Positions 24,867 through 33,983 of a stretch of DNA of 52,378 nt are shown one piece after another; position 1 is the first letter of the stretch; every line of letters begins with the position of its first letter. Location of the stretch: the NCBI GenBank assembly GCA_018001015.1, contig JAGNIV010000025.1, forward strand, positions 1 through 52,378. Direction: 5' to 3'. The translations under genes and the position numbers were made by a program. Below the pieces are notes generated by a model. It worked only from the letters and a program-made list of their open reading frames with translations, made no database searches and was not told the DNA's origin. The DNA comes from Phenylobacterium sp. (GTDB lineage Bacteria > Pseudomonadota > Alphaproteobacteria > Caulobacterales > Caulobacteraceae).

Positions 24867-26954
24867 TCAGATCATATTGCTCAGGACGTCAAACAGCTCC
24901 TTGGCGGCCTGCACCATGCGGGCCGAAGCGTTGAACGCCTGTTGGTAGGTGGTGAGGCGCACAAGCTCCTCATCGAGGTTCACGCCTTCCACCGACTGCC
25001 GCCGGGCGCTGGCTTCGGTGGCCACGGAGTCGGCGGATTGCTTTCGGGTGTCGGCGGCCTGGGCGCGGCGACCGATGGAGCCGCCGAACTCCGCGGCGTA
25101 GCGTGAGACGGTCATCACCACGGCGCCGAGTTCGCCGGCGGCGCTGAAGGCCGTGGCGACGTCACCCGCCCCGGCCAGGGCCAGGGCCCCGCGACCGTCG
25201 CCGGGCCTCAGGGAAGCGGCGGGGGGCGCGGTGCTGAGGTCGAGCTTACCCAGGGCCAGCTTCATCGGGTTTGAGACCAGGCTCTGATCCACGGAGAACC
25301 GGGCCGCCCGAGTAGAGCGTTCGCTGACACCCAGACCAAAGAGCTGGCTGAGCGAGGCGCCGTCTGTCCCGCGCTTGGTGTCGTCCTTGGCGATGGAAAG
25401 ATGGACATCCCCCCCGCCGTTGCCCGCGAAGGTCATCTTGCCGTTGGCGTCGAGGGAAAAGGTCCCATAGAGCCCCACCCCCGTCGCACTGGCGTTCAGG
25501 GTGTCCAGCAGGTCCTGCATGCTGCCGGCCGGCGGCATGGTGATGGCGATGTCACGCAATGGGCGGCCATCGGCCTGGGCGAGGCTGAATTTGATCGCGT
25601 CGCCCGGAGTGAATCCGTGATTATCGCTGAGCGTCAGACCGGTCTCGTAGTTGGTGACGCCATTGGAGCGGACGATGTCGTTGAGGCCGAAGAAGTGGGA
25701 GAAGGCCCGGCCGGCCTTCATCGACGTGCCCTCATCGATGGCGATGCCGGTCCCCGCGCCCGCCGACAGGGTGAGCTGGCCATCCGTGAAGGTGGCGGTG
25801 GCCCCGCCACCCAGCGCATTGTTCAGGTCGGAGAGAAAGTCGCCGCTGAAGGCTCCGCCCGGCGTCATGGTCTGGGCGTCGAAATCGATCACCACCGAGC
25901 TCTGCACGACGCCCGTCGTCTGATTGACGATCGCGATGGTGGCGCTTCCGGTGAAGCCCGTGGCGGCGGAATCGACGTCCATGCCGATGTCGCGGCCGGT
26001 CATGGAGGCGGGGGGCGGCATGGCGGCGTTGGCGTTGTGCGCGGCGTTCAGCTTCTCGGTCACCCGGCTGACGAACTCGCCCAGTTGGTCCGACAGCCCC
26101 GGCAGGGTCTCGTCGCGCAGATCCATCAGCCCGCGCAGATCGCCGCCGGTGATGGTGATGGCCTGAGGCTGACCGATACCGCCGACGGGTTCGATGGCGA
26201 TGTAGGACATCGTGGTGTCGGTGCGGTTGTAGCTGAGCTTGGCGGCGTTATCGCCGGCCAGCAGATAGCCCTCCGCCGACCGGATGGTGACGCCCCCCTG
26301 GGTCCGTTGCTGGACCTGCACGTTCATGATGGTCGACAGCTCATCGATCAGCTGGCTCTGGATGTTCTCCGAGCCCGAGGCGTCGGCATTGGCCAGGTTG
26401 GCGCGGCTGACGTCGGAGTTCAGCCGGTTGATCTGTTCCAGCAGGTCGTTGGCCCGGTCGATGTCGGCCTTGGCCTGGGCGTCGACGGTGCTGCCGAGGT
26501 CGTTGATGTGGGTGTTGATGCGGGTGGCTTCGCTCAGGAAGTCACTGACATTGGAAATGGCCTGGCTGCGCAGCAGGCTGGACGATGGGTCATCGGAGGC
26601 CGCCGAGAAGGCGGAGTAGATGTTGTCCATGCGCGAGAAGAAGAAGTTGTCGCTGGACGGGTCGCCGAACAGGCTCTGGGCGTTGTCGAGATATTCCGAC
26701 ACCGTGCCCCAGCGCTTGGAGTCGGAGTTCGCCGACAGGGTGGCCATCTGCAGATACTGATCGGTGATCCGCTTGACGCCGGAGACCTCGACCCCCATCC
26801 CCATGCCGCCGACGACGAGCGGCTTCTGGTCGATGGTCTTGCGGACGTAGCCCGGCGTGTTGACGTTGGCGATGTTGTCGGAGGTGGTCCGCAGGCCGGC
26901 CTGCGCCGCCTGTAGCCCCGAGGCCGCGGTCCTGAGGGAAACTGTCAGGGACAT
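24867..26954 (-). CDS. flgK: Flagellar hook-associated protein FlgK
   Basis: A 695-residue hook-filament junction protein. The N-terminus is the rod/hook signature LRTAASGLQAAQAGLRTTSD-type followed by NIANVNTPGYVRK. The C-terminus ends with RLTTYQQAFNASARMVQAAK, the family-defining helix. The roughly 450-residue middle domain is variable. FlgK is the first distal junction protein and precedes flgL. I looked for a sigma-54 site just upstream and found only a poorly spaced match, so its promoter is not assigned. Confidence 0.94.
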   Translation of the reverse strand: MSLTVSLRTAASGLQAAQAGLRTTSDNIANVNTPGYVRKTIDQKPLVVGGMGMGVEVSGVKRITDQYLQMATLSANSDSKRWGTVSEYLDNAQSLFGDPSSDNFFFSRMDNIYSAFSAASDDPSSSLLRSQAISNVSDFLSEATRINTHINDLGSTVDAQAKADIDRANDLLEQINRLNSDVSRANLANADASGSENIQSQLIDELSTIMNVQVQQRTQGGVTIRSAEGYLLAGDNAAKLSYNRTDTTMSYIAIEPVGGIGQPQAITITGGDLRGLMDLRDETLPGLSDQLGEFVSRVTEKLNAAHNANAAMPPPASMTGRDIGMDVDSAATGFTGSATIAIVNQTTGVVQSSVVIDFDAQTMTPGGAFSGDFLSDLNNALGGGATATFTDGQLTLSAGAGTGIAIDEGTSMKAGRAFSHFFGLNDIVRSNGVTNYETGLTLSDNHGFTPGDAIKFSLAQADGRPLRDIAITMPPAGSMQDLLDTLNASATGVGLYGTFSLDANGKMTFAGNGGGDVHLSIAKDDTKRGTDGASLSQLFGLGVSERSTRAARFSVDQSLVSNPMKLALGKLDLSTAPPAASLRPGDGRGALALAGAGDVATAFSAAGELGAVVMTVSRYAAEFGGSIGRRAQAADTRKQSADSVATEASARRQSVEGVNLDEELVRLTTYQQAFNASARMVQAAKELFDVLSNMI

Positions 26955-27275
26955 CTCTTAGCCCTCCGCCCGGCAAAGCCTGACGCCCGACCCGGCCAAA
27001 TCTGCCGGTAGTCTGAGGAACGCCCGCGCGTAGGGCCGATATTTGTTCAACATTTTCAATGTGGTCCCTTTGGGGTCCCGATCAGCTTGAAATCAGGGGC
27101 GCAAGACCGGCGCCAGTTTCGAGCGCCCCTCGACGAGGCCCGGACCGGGGGCGGCAGGGACGACCTATCAACCCGGCAAGGCCCGGCAAAAAGCGCCGTG
27201 ACAGCCTGGTGACGGGCCGTCGCCAAGACCGAACAATCCCTTTGAAAACAATGACCTGAACACCAATACCCAAAT
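26955..27275. promoter_or_regulatory. Divergent flagellar control region
   Basis: About 320 bp without a supported gene separates the divergent flgK and fliK. It is less GC-rich in places (ATATTTGTTCAACATTTTCA around 27040-27058, GAAAACAATGACC around 27243). The only clear site is the sigma-54 promoter at its right edge. In Caulobacter the activator FlbD would bind near or downstream of such promoters; I could not identify its sites with confidence. Confidence 0.5.
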
Positions 27276-27291
27276 TGGCGCGGAGGTTGCT
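27276..27291 (+). promoter_or_regulatory. Sigma-54 promoter for fliK-flgD-flgE
   Basis: TGGCGCG-GAGG-TTGCT matches the RpoN consensus (TGGCACG-N4-TTGCW) in 11 of 12 defined positions, with the GG and GC dinucleotides exactly 10 bp apart. Transcription would begin near 27302. In Caulobacter-type flagellar hierarchies, hook genes of this class depend on RpoN and FlbD, which fits. Confidence 0.82.
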
Positions 27292-27304
27292 GGGCAGGGC
27301 CGGA

Positions 27305-28951
27305 ATGAACGCGGCGCAGCAGGCGCTTCCCGTCAAGCCGTCCCCCGGACACCCCGACCTCATGACCGTGCCTCTGCTCAACGCCTCGACCCTGCAGCCC
27401 ACCGGCGCCGCCGGTGCGCCGATCGGACTGTTCGGCGCCGGCGGCCCCGCCGTGCAGGGTCCGATGGCGGGCTTCGAAGCGCTGCTGACCGCCTTCTTCG
27501 GTGGCCAGGGCGCGGCCGAACCGCTGCTGGGGCCGGACGGCAAGCCGATCCTCAAGACCCCCGGCGCGGCCAAGGACGCCAAGGACGCCAAGGCCTCGAT
27601 GGCCGACAAGGAAGAGACCGAGACCGCCGAGACCGCCATCCCCTCGACCGACGCCCAGATCCTGGCCGCCCTGCTGGCCCAGCCTATCGCCGCGCCGCCC
27701 ACCCTTGTTCCGACCACGGCGGGCGACACCGCCGAGGGAGAAACGGCGGCGAACGGCCCCGCTTCCGCGGCCTTCGCGCCCCTGGTCCCCGACGCCGCCC
27801 TCGCCCAGGCCTCGCAAGCCGCAAAGGTCAGCGACGCCAAGATCGCGACCGCCGCGAGCGCCGTGGTTCAGGCCGCCGCGGACGACGCCCTCGAGGCGGC
27901 CGACGCGGAGACGGGCGGCCAGCCCACCGACCCGACCGACACACCTTCCGCCCTCTTTGAGGGCAAGCCGTCCGCGGCGCGCCAGTCTTCCGCCGCCGCC
28001 ACGCCGCCGCCGCCGGAAGTCGCCGCGCCCCGCCCGGTCGCAGCGCCCACGGCCACCGCCGCCGCCGCAGCAGCAGCCCCTCCTCCGCCTCCCGCCGCCC
28101 CCGCGCCCATCGCTCAGGCCGCTGAAACCTCCCCCATCACGGAGGCCGTGGCCGCCGCGGAGGTGGTCGAGACCCCTGAGGCCGACGCCGCGCCCGCGAT
28201 GCCTGTCGCGGCGCCACGGACCAAGACCGCCGCCCGCGCCGCCCGAAACGAGGCCGGCCCGCGCCCCGAGGCCACGGCCACGGCGACGACCGCTGACGCC
28301 GACCCCCTGGGCGCCTCCGTGGTGGCTCGGACCGAGACCGCCGAGACCTTCGACTCCGGCGCCGACGGCAAGCGCGAGGCCGCCGCTCCGGCCGTGGAGG
28401 CCAAGGCCGACGTCGACACCGGTCAGCCCGTCGCTCCCAATGTCGGCGACGCCGCCGCCACCGCCTCGACCTCGGCGCCCGCCGAGGCGCGGCCCGGCCC
28501 GCAGACGGTCGCCCACCTCGCCGCCCAGATCGTCAAGAAGCTGGAGGGCCGCTCAACCCAGTTCGACGTCGCCCTCAACCCCGAGGGCCTCGGCCGGGTC
28601 GATGTGCGCATCGAGATCGGCGCCCAGGGCAAGCTCACCGCCTCGATGGCCTTCGAGAACCCGCTGGCCGCAAGCGAGCTGCGCGCCCGGGCCGGGGACC
28701 TCCAGAAGGCTCTGGAACAGGCGGGCTTCGATATCAGCGGCGGTATCCGCTTTGAGGTCGCCGCGGATCGCGGCCAGGGCCAGGCCGGCCAGGGCCAGTT
28801 TGGTCAAGATCCCTCGAACAACGGCGGCGCCTCGCGCGGCCGGGCCTTCCAGGCGGCGCTCGACAGCGCCGGCGAGAGCGCCGACGCGGCGCTCTCGGGC
28901 GCTCTCAACCTCCAGCGCCGGACCCTGTCCGGCGTCGACGTGCGAATTTAG
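27305..28951 (+). CDS. fliK: Flagellar hook-length control protein FliK
   Basis: A protein of up to 548 residues. The N-terminal ~430 residues are Ala/Pro/Thr-rich low complexity, as in FliK rulers. The C-terminal domain (about 430-520: FDVALNPEGLGRVDVRIEI, LTASMAFENPLAASELRARA, LQKALEQAGFDI) is the conserved FliK substrate-switch domain (Flg_hook). The start is uncertain: the predicted sigma-54 transcript begins at about 27302, so ATG 27305 would be nearly leaderless, and ATG 27362 (MTVPLLNASTLQ) is the alternative. It leads the fliK-flgD-flgE operon. Confidence 0.88.
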   Translation: MNAAQQALPVKPSPGHPDLMTVPLLNASTLQPTGAAGAPIGLFGAGGPAVQGPMAGFEALLTAFFGGQGAAEPLLGPDGKPILKTPGAAKDAKDAKASMADKEETETAETAIPSTDAQILAALLAQPIAAPPTLVPTTAGDTAEGETAANGPASAAFAPLVPDAALAQASQAAKVSDAKIATAASAVVQAAADDALEAADAETGGQPTDPTDTPSALFEGKPSAARQSSAAATPPPPEVAAPRPVAAPTATAAAAAAAPPPPPAAPAPIAQAAETSPITEAVAAAEVVETPEADAAPAMPVAAPRTKTAARAARNEAGPRPEATATATTADADPLGASVVARTETAETFDSGADGKREAAAPAVEAKADVDTGQPVAPNVGDAAATASTSAPAEARPGPQTVAHLAAQIVKKLEGRSTQFDVALNPEGLGRVDVRIEIGAQGKLTASMAFENPLAASELRARAGDLQKALEQAGFDISGGIRFEVAADRGQGQAGQGQFGQDPSNNGGASRGRAFQAALDSAGESADAALSGALNLQRRTLSGVDVRI

Positions 28952-28961
28952 GAAGCGTCAG

Positions 28962-29675
28962 ATGGTAGATGCAGTTTCCAGTGTCGGTCAGACCGCCACC
29001 CAGACGGGGACCAAGCGCCTCGCCGAGAGCTTCGACACCTTCCTCAACCTGCTGACCACGCAGTTGAAGAACCAGGACCCACTCTCCCCCCTGGACTCCA
29101 ACCAGTTCACCCAGCAGCTCGTCCAGATGACCGGCGTGGAGCAGCAGCTCTACGGCAACCAGTTGATGGAGAAGCTGGTGGCCAACACCGGCAGCGGCAT
29201 CTCCACCGCCGTGGCCCTGATCGGCAAGGATGTCAAAGCCGGCACCGCCGACAACGTCATCAAGGATGGCAAGGCGAGCTGGAGCTACAATCTCAACCGC
29301 GCCGCCGATGACCTGAAGCTCGAAGTCGTCGATTCCAAGGGCCGCACCGTCTACAGCGAAGCCCCCGCCGACATGAAGGCCGGTGACCACGCCTTCAACT
29401 GGAACGGCAAGGACGCCAGCGGCAAGCAGCTGGACGACGGCGGCCCCTACACCCTGAAGGTCACCGCCAAGGACAGCGCCGGGACCGGCGTCATCTCCAA
29501 GGTCAACATCCAGGGTGTCGTGACCGGCGTCGAGCAGGTCGACGGCAAGACCCTGATCACCATCAACGGCGCGAAGATTCCCTGGGAGACCGTGACCTCG
29601 ATCAACGAGGTCGCGGCCACCACCGCCGCCAACAAGAACGACAACACCATCCCGGACATCGAAGCGGCCGCCTAA
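28962..29675 (+). CDS. flgD: Flagellar hook capping protein FlgD
   Basis: A 237-residue hook-cap protein. The N-terminal conserved motif is FDTFLNLLTTQLKNQDPLSP followed by LDSNQFTQQLVQMTGVEQQL. The C-terminal half contains the FlgD Tudor/Ig-like parts (VDSKGRTVYSE, GDHAFNWNGKDASGKQLDDG). It starts 10 nt after the fliK stop, with AGGAA overlapping it, so translation is probably coupled. Confidence 0.94.
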   Translation: MVDAVSSVGQTATQTGTKRLAESFDTFLNLLTTQLKNQDPLSPLDSNQFTQQLVQMTGVEQQLYGNQLMEKLVANTGSGISTAVALIGKDVKAGTADNVIKDGKASWSYNLNRAADDLKLEVVDSKGRTVYSEAPADMKAGDHAFNWNGKDASGKQLDDGGPYTLKVTAKDSAGTGVISKVNIQGVVTGVEQVDGKTLITINGAKIPWETVTSINEVAATTAANKNDNTIPDIEAAA

Positions 29676-29732
29676 GGCGGCCTGGCTCCTCAACCCTTTG
29701 CGCCCTCCGCAGAACGAAAGAAGACAACGACC

Positions 29733-31124
29733 ATGAGCATCAACAGCGCCATGCTCGCCGGTGTTTCCGGCCTGGTGTCGAACTCCTCGGCCCTGGCGGC
29801 GATTTCCGACAACATCGCCAACGTCAACACCACCGCCTACAAGCGTAACCAGGTGAACTTCGCCAACGTGGTGACCGCCCAGGCCGTGAAGGGCCGTTAT
29901 TCGGCCGGCGGCGTGCAGGCGGTGACCCGTCAGTTCGTCGGTCAGCAAGGCCTGATCACCAGCGCGTCGTCCCCCACCGACCTGGGCATTTCCGGCGACG
30001 GCTTCTTCGTCGTCACCCAGAAGGCCAACGGCCTGACGGCGGCCGACAACCGGGCCTTCACCCGTTCGGGTTCCTTCAGCGTTGATGCCGACGGCTTCAT
30101 GGTCAACGACGCCAAGCTCTATCTGCAGGGCTGGCCGGTCGAGGATGACGGCACCATCGACGTCAACCCGTCGGACCTCACCAAGCTCAAGCCGATCAAC
30201 GTCAAGAACCTGGGCGCCGCGGTGCGTCCCACGTCCAACGTGGTGATCAACGCCAACGTCGATAAGCGCCTGCCCACGGCCCAGGTGGACCTTACCGCCT
30301 ATGACCCCACCGCCCAGGCCACCAGCATGGCCGGCTATGCCGACGACCAGAACACCATCTACAAGCCCGACTTCACGATCGAGATGAACGTGGTCGACTC
30401 CACCGGCGGCTCCCACAAGATCGCCATGTCGTTCATCCACGACCCGAACGTGACCAACGAGTTCCGGGCGGAAATCTACGCCATCCCCGGCGATGAGATC
30501 GACGACGGCTCCACCTCGGGCCTCATCAGCTCGGGCACCGTCCGCTTCACCGCCAACGGCGCCTTCGACAAGGATAACTCCACGGTCTTCGGCGCGCTGG
30601 GCGCCGATCCGCAGATCGTGCTGGGTGACTCCGACGCCGGCGCCAGCCCGGCCTGGGCCACGAACCTGGGCATCACCGGCCAGACCATCAACTTTGACCT
30701 CACCCGCCTGGCCTCGCGTCCCGAGACCTCCTCGGTGACCCAGGTGAACTCCGACGGCGCCAGCGTCGGCAACGTGGTGGGCGTCGAGGTCGATGAGAAT
30801 GGCGTTGTCTCCGCCATCTTCGACAACTCCGAGATCCGTCAGGTCGCCAAGATCGCGCTCGCCACCTTCCCGAACCCCGATGGCCTGACCCCGGTCAGCG
30901 GCAACGCTTATCGTCCGACCATCCAGAGCGGCGAGTTCGTTCTGAAAGAGCCGACGGTGGCCGGGGCCGGTCAGATCGCCGCCTCTACCCTTGAAGCCTC
31001 CACTGTCGACTTGTCGGCGGAGTTCACGGGACTGATCTCAACGCAGAAAGCTTACTCCGCCTCCTCGAAGATCATCACCACCGCCGACCAGATGCTAGAA
31101 GAACTCATCAACATTAAGAGATAA
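29733..31124 (+). CDS. flgE: Flagellar hook protein FlgE
   Basis: A 463-residue structural hook subunit. N-terminal rod/hook signature ALAAISDNIANVNTTAYKRN, middle domain with FTRSGSFSVDADGFMVNDAK and LYLQGWPVED, and C-terminal helix EFTGLISTQKAYSASSKIIT. GAAAGAAG precedes the ATG. It is last in the fliK-flgD-flgE operon, and sciP lies next downstream, an arrangement like that of Caulobacter. Confidence 0.95.
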   Translation: MSINSAMLAGVSGLVSNSSALAAISDNIANVNTTAYKRNQVNFANVVTAQAVKGRYSAGGVQAVTRQFVGQQGLITSASSPTDLGISGDGFFVVTQKANGLTAADNRAFTRSGSFSVDADGFMVNDAKLYLQGWPVEDDGTIDVNPSDLTKLKPINVKNLGAAVRPTSNVVINANVDKRLPTAQVDLTAYDPTAQATSMAGYADDQNTIYKPDFTIEMNVVDSTGGSHKIAMSFIHDPNVTNEFRAEIYAIPGDEIDDGSTSGLISSGTVRFTANGAFDKDNSTVFGALGADPQIVLGDSDAGASPAWATNLGITGQTINFDLTRLASRPETSSVTQVNSDGASVGNVVGVEVDENGVVSAIFDNSEIRQVAKIALATFPNPDGLTPVSGNAYRPTIQSGEFVLKEPTVAGAGQIAASTLEASTVDLSAEFTGLISTQKAYSASSKIITTADQMLEELINIKR

Positions 31125-31291
31125 GTCTTGGCGTTAATCAGCTTTAACTGGCGATGATATCTTAGACTGTACCGTTTTAGTACATGGGGGAGTGAATGAT
31201 TAGGTCTTTCTTTACTATTGCGATTCACCGGCTGTTATGGCCTGCGTCGTATAGTCCCTCCGAATTGTGATGGTGGGAAAGGCGTAAAGCC

Positions 31292-31582
31292 ATGTTGCAA
31301 CAACAACAGCAGACCCGGACGAACAGCCGCGGCGAGCCCTATGTGATCGGTCCGACGGGGGTTCCCCTGACGATCGCCGATCTGCCGCCGGTGGACACCG
31401 GGCGTTGGGTCATCCGGCGCAAGGCCGAGGTGGTCGCCGCGGTGCGCGGCGGGCTGCTGACGCTCGACGAGGCCTGTGAACGGTATTCTCTGACCAACGA
31501 GGAATTCCTCGCCTGGCAGAAATCGATCGACCGCCATGGCCTGGCGGGCCTGCGGACCACGCGTTTGCAACAGTATCGCTGA
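31292..31582 (+). CDS. sciP: CtrA inhibitor SciP (DUF1153 family)
   Basis: A 96-residue DUF1153 protein. The conserved core is RWVIRRKAEVVAAVRGGLLT, LDEACERYSLTNEEFLAWQK and IDRHGLAGLRTTRLQQYR, a helix-turn-helix fold. In Caulobacter SciP binds CtrA and blocks its activation of target genes during G1. The location next to flgE matches the Caulobacter order. AAAGGCG precedes the ATG. The 167-bp upstream region has a TTAA pair spaced 6 rather than 7 bp apart (31134 and 31144), so a CtrA site is only suggestive. Confidence 0.93.
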   Translation: MLQQQQQTRTNSRGEPYVIGPTGVPLTIADLPPVDTGRWVIRRKAEVVAAVRGGLLTLDEACERYSLTNEEFLAWQKSIDRHGLAGLRTTRLQQYR

Positions 31583-31613
31583 ACTCAACTCCCCCCAGAT
31601 TGACGTTCGCGAT

Positions 31614-31643
31614 GCGGCCGCCCCGGGCAACCTGGGCGGCCGC
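31614..31643 (+). terminator. Hairpin after sciP
   Basis: GCGGCCGCCC (31614-31623) pairs perfectly with GGGCGGCCGC (31634-31643) around a 10-nt loop. No clear U-run follows (only ...CGTTCTAAG). It would end or stabilise the sciP transcript. Confidence 0.5.
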
Positions 31644-31723
31644 ACCCGTTCTAAGCCCCCCGTTCTGCGATGGCATGACTGTCGCACGCCAACAGGCCAA
31701 CAAGACCGTTGGAGGGGTTGGGC

Positions 31724-32122
31724 GTGTCGAAACAGGACGGAATGTGGTTCGGGCTGGCGGGCGCCCTGGTCTGGGGAGCAGCGACCCTCTTCTACGTGGT
31801 CTTCGCCAAGGGGGTGATCGAGCATGCCTTCTGGTTCTACGTCGTCAACGCCGCCCTGGTGGCCATGGCGTTGGGACTGTTCTTCCACATCACCGCGCGT
31901 TTCCTGGCCACGCCCCGGCGTCACCGCAGGCTCGCGGCCCTGACCTTCGCGGCCCCCGGCCTGTTGGGATCGATGCTGCTGGGCCTGAACTTCAGCGCGC
32001 TCCTTCCGCAGCTGCCGCCCGAGAGCCACGGGCGCTATATCGCACTCGTCCTGGTCAGCTACGCCATGATGATGGCCCAGGCTCTTGAGCCCAAGCCTAA
32101 GCGGGCTTCGGCCAGGGGCTGA
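31724..32122 (+). CDS. Four-TM membrane protein (DUF5367-like)
   Basis: A 132-residue integral membrane protein with four predicted helices (GAATLFYVVFAKGVI; VVNAALVAMALGLFFHI; LTFAAPGLLGSMLLGL; IALVLVSYAMMMAQAL). It looks like the small DUF5367 family, which has no known role; the assignment is tentative. GTG 31724 is chosen since GGAGGGG lies 6 nt before it; TTG 31709 would extend it by 5 codons. The 3' end overlaps the convergent RusA gene by 26 bp. Confidence 0.65.
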   Translation: MSKQDGMWFGLAGALVWGAATLFYVVFAKGVIEHAFWFYVVNAALVAMALGLFFHITARFLATPRRHRRLAALTFAAPGLLGSMLLGLNFSALLPQLPPESHGRYIALVLVSYAMMMAQALEPKPKRASARG

Positions 32123-32480
32123 GGTCTGAGAGCTTGCGGATCGTCACCGTGATCCGCTCGCGCTCTCCCGCCCGCCGCTCCACCAGCAGCCGCGCCACCT
32201 GCGCGTCGTCATGAAAGGCGTAGCCCTTGATGGCGTCAAGGATCGCCTTGGCCAGGTTGTCGAGGTCCATCCACGGCGGATCGCCCACATACTCCATGAT
32301 GATCTCCACCGAGAACTCACCCCAGGCGGGGCGTGATCCGCGCCAGGCCTTGCGGAAGAACTCGTGGATCAGCGGCTTGTAGACCTTGGCCTGGGTCGAC
32401 AGGCCATCGACCATAACCTCCATCGTCCCGTCGTTCTCGCGGGCGCGCACCTTGGCGTGATGGGTCCAGCCGTCGTCCAT
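32097..32480 (-). CDS. RusA-family Holliday junction resolvase
   Basis: A 127-residue protein with the RusA fold signature PPWMDLDNLAKAILDAIKGY followed by AFHDDAQVARLL, whose Asp residues bind Mg2+. It ends with the usual strand RITVTIRKL. RusA resolves Holliday junctions and is often phage-derived. No other phage genes surround it, and the gene matches the local base composition. It starts 97 bp from the divergent fumC. Confidence 0.85.
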   Translation of the reverse strand: MDDGWTHHAKVRARENDGTMEVMVDGLSTQAKVYKPLIHEFFRKAWRGSRPAWGEFSVEIIMEYVGDPPWMDLDNLAKAILDAIKGYAFHDDAQVARLLVERRAGERERITVTIRKLSDLSPWPKPA

Positions 32481-32576
32481 TGCCCCCTCTTAGACAGCTT
32501 TAGGCGACGCCAGAACCCTTGCGCTCGCAGCCTGCCCGTTTAAACCGGCGCGGCGACCTGCAAGGAGATCTAGGCC

Positions 32577-33968
32577 ATGACCGCGACCCGCACCGAAACC
32601 GACACCTTCGGCCCGATCGAGGTCGCCTCCGACGTCTATTGGGGCGCCCAGGCCCAGCGCAGCATCCAGAACTTCAAGATCGGCTGGGAGAAGCAGCCCC
32701 AGCCCGTCGTCCGCGCGCTCGGCATCGTCAAGCGCGCCGCCGCCGAGGCCAATATGGAGCTGGGCCGGCTCGATCCGAAGATCGGCGCGGCCATCATCGC
32801 CGCCGCCCAGGAGGTGATCGACGGCAAGCTGGACCATCACTTCCCGCTCTCGGTCTGGCAGACCGGCTCGGGCACCCAGTCCAACATGAACGCCAATGAG
32901 GTGATCTCGAACCGCGCCATCGAGATGCTGGGCGGGGTGATGGGCTCCAAGAGCCCGGTCCACCCCAACGACCACGTCAATATGAGCCAGTCGTCCAACG
33001 ACACCTATCCCACCGCCATGCACATCGCCTGCGCCGAGCAGGTGGCCAAGGAGGTGATGCCGGCGTTGGAGCACCTGCACGCCGCGCTCAAGGCCAAGAC
33101 CAAGGCCTTCGACCACATCATCAAGATCGGCCGCACCCACACCCAGGACGCCACACCCCTGACGCTCGGCCAGGAGTTCTCCGGCTACACCCAGCAGGTG
33201 GCCAACGGCGTGCGGCGCATCAAGGATACGCTCTCCGGCCTCTATGAACTGGCCCAGGGCGGCACCGCCGTCGGCACCGGCCTGAACGCGCCGGTGGGCT
33301 TCGCCGAGCTGGTGGCGGCCAAGATCGCCGCCATCACCCGCCTGCCCTTCATCACCGCCCCCAACAAGTTCGAGGCCCTGGCCGCCCACGACGCCATGGT
33401 CTTCAGCCACGGCGCGCTCAACACCATGGCCGGCAGCCTGTTCAAGATCGCCAACGACATCCGCTTCCTGGGCTCGGGCCCGCGGTCCGGCCTCGGCGAG
33501 CTCTCCCTGCCGGAGAACGAGCCGGGCTCCTCGATCATGCCGGGCAAGGTCAACCCGACCCAGTGCGAGGCCCTGACCATGGTCTGCACCCAGGTGTTCG
33601 GCAACAACGCCGCCATGACCTTCGCCGGCGCCTCGGGCCACTTCGAGCTGAACGTCTTCAACCCGGTGATGGCCTACAACTTCCTGCAGTCCTGCCGCCT
33701 GCTGGCCGACGCCTCCATCAGCTTCACCGACAACTGCGTCGTGGGGATCGAGGCGCGCGAGGACAACATCAAGGCCGCCCTCGACCGCTCCCTGATGCTG
33801 GTCACCGCCCTGGCGCCGAAGATCGGCTATGACGCCGCCGCCAAGATCGCCAAGACCGCCCACAAGAACGGCACCACCCTGCGCGAGGAAGCCGTCGGCG
33901 GCGGCTACGTCACCGACGCCGAGTTCGACGAGGTGGTGCGGCCGGAGAACATGATCCACCCGGGGTGA
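32577..33968 (+). CDS. fumC: Class II fumarate hydratase
   Basis: A 463-residue fumarase C that interconverts fumarate and malate in the TCA cycle. Signature loop [16 protein letters not shown], active-site regions [32 protein letters not shown] and [18 protein letters not shown] are all present. AAGGAG lies 11 nt upstream of the ATG. The length is typical. Because it is homotetrameric and iron-independent, the enzyme is used under oxidative or iron-limited conditions in species that also have class I enzymes. Confidence 0.97.
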   Translation: MTATRTETDTFGPIEVASDVYWGAQAQRSIQNFKIGWEKQPQPVVRALGIVKRAAAEANMELGRLDPKIGAAIIAAAQEVIDGKLDHHFPLSVWQTGSGTQSNMNANEVISNRAIEMLGGVMGSKSPVHPNDHVNMSQSSNDTYPTAMHIACAEQVAKEVMPALEHLHAALKAKTKAFDHIIKIGRTHTQDATPLTLGQEFSGYTQQVANGVRRIKDTLSGLYELAQGGTAVGTGLNAPVGFAELVAAKIAAITRLPFITAPNKFEALAAHDAMVFSHGALNTMAGSLFKIANDIRFLGSGPRSGLGELSLPENEPGSSIMPGKVNPTQCEALTMVCTQVFGNNAAMTFAGASGHFELNVFNPVMAYNFLQSCRLLADASISFTDNCVVGIEAREDNIKAALDRSLMLVTALAPKIGYDAAAKIAKTAHKNGTTLREEAVGGGYVTDAEFDEVVRPENMIHPG

Positions 33969-33983
33969 TTGGCGCGTCGAGCC

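Noticed and set aside
26968-26986. Sigma-54 promoter for flgK on the minus strand (GGGCGTCAGGCTTTGCC)
   Set aside because: The GG and GC elements are 11 rather than 10 bp apart and the site is too close to the flgK start.
31134-31147. CtrA box upstream of sciP
   Set aside because: The two TTAA half-sites are 6 bp apart, not the required 7; kept only as a weak hint.
32097-32480. Prophage around RusA
   Set aside because: No capsid, terminase, integrase or other phage genes are nearby, and flanking genes are housekeeping.
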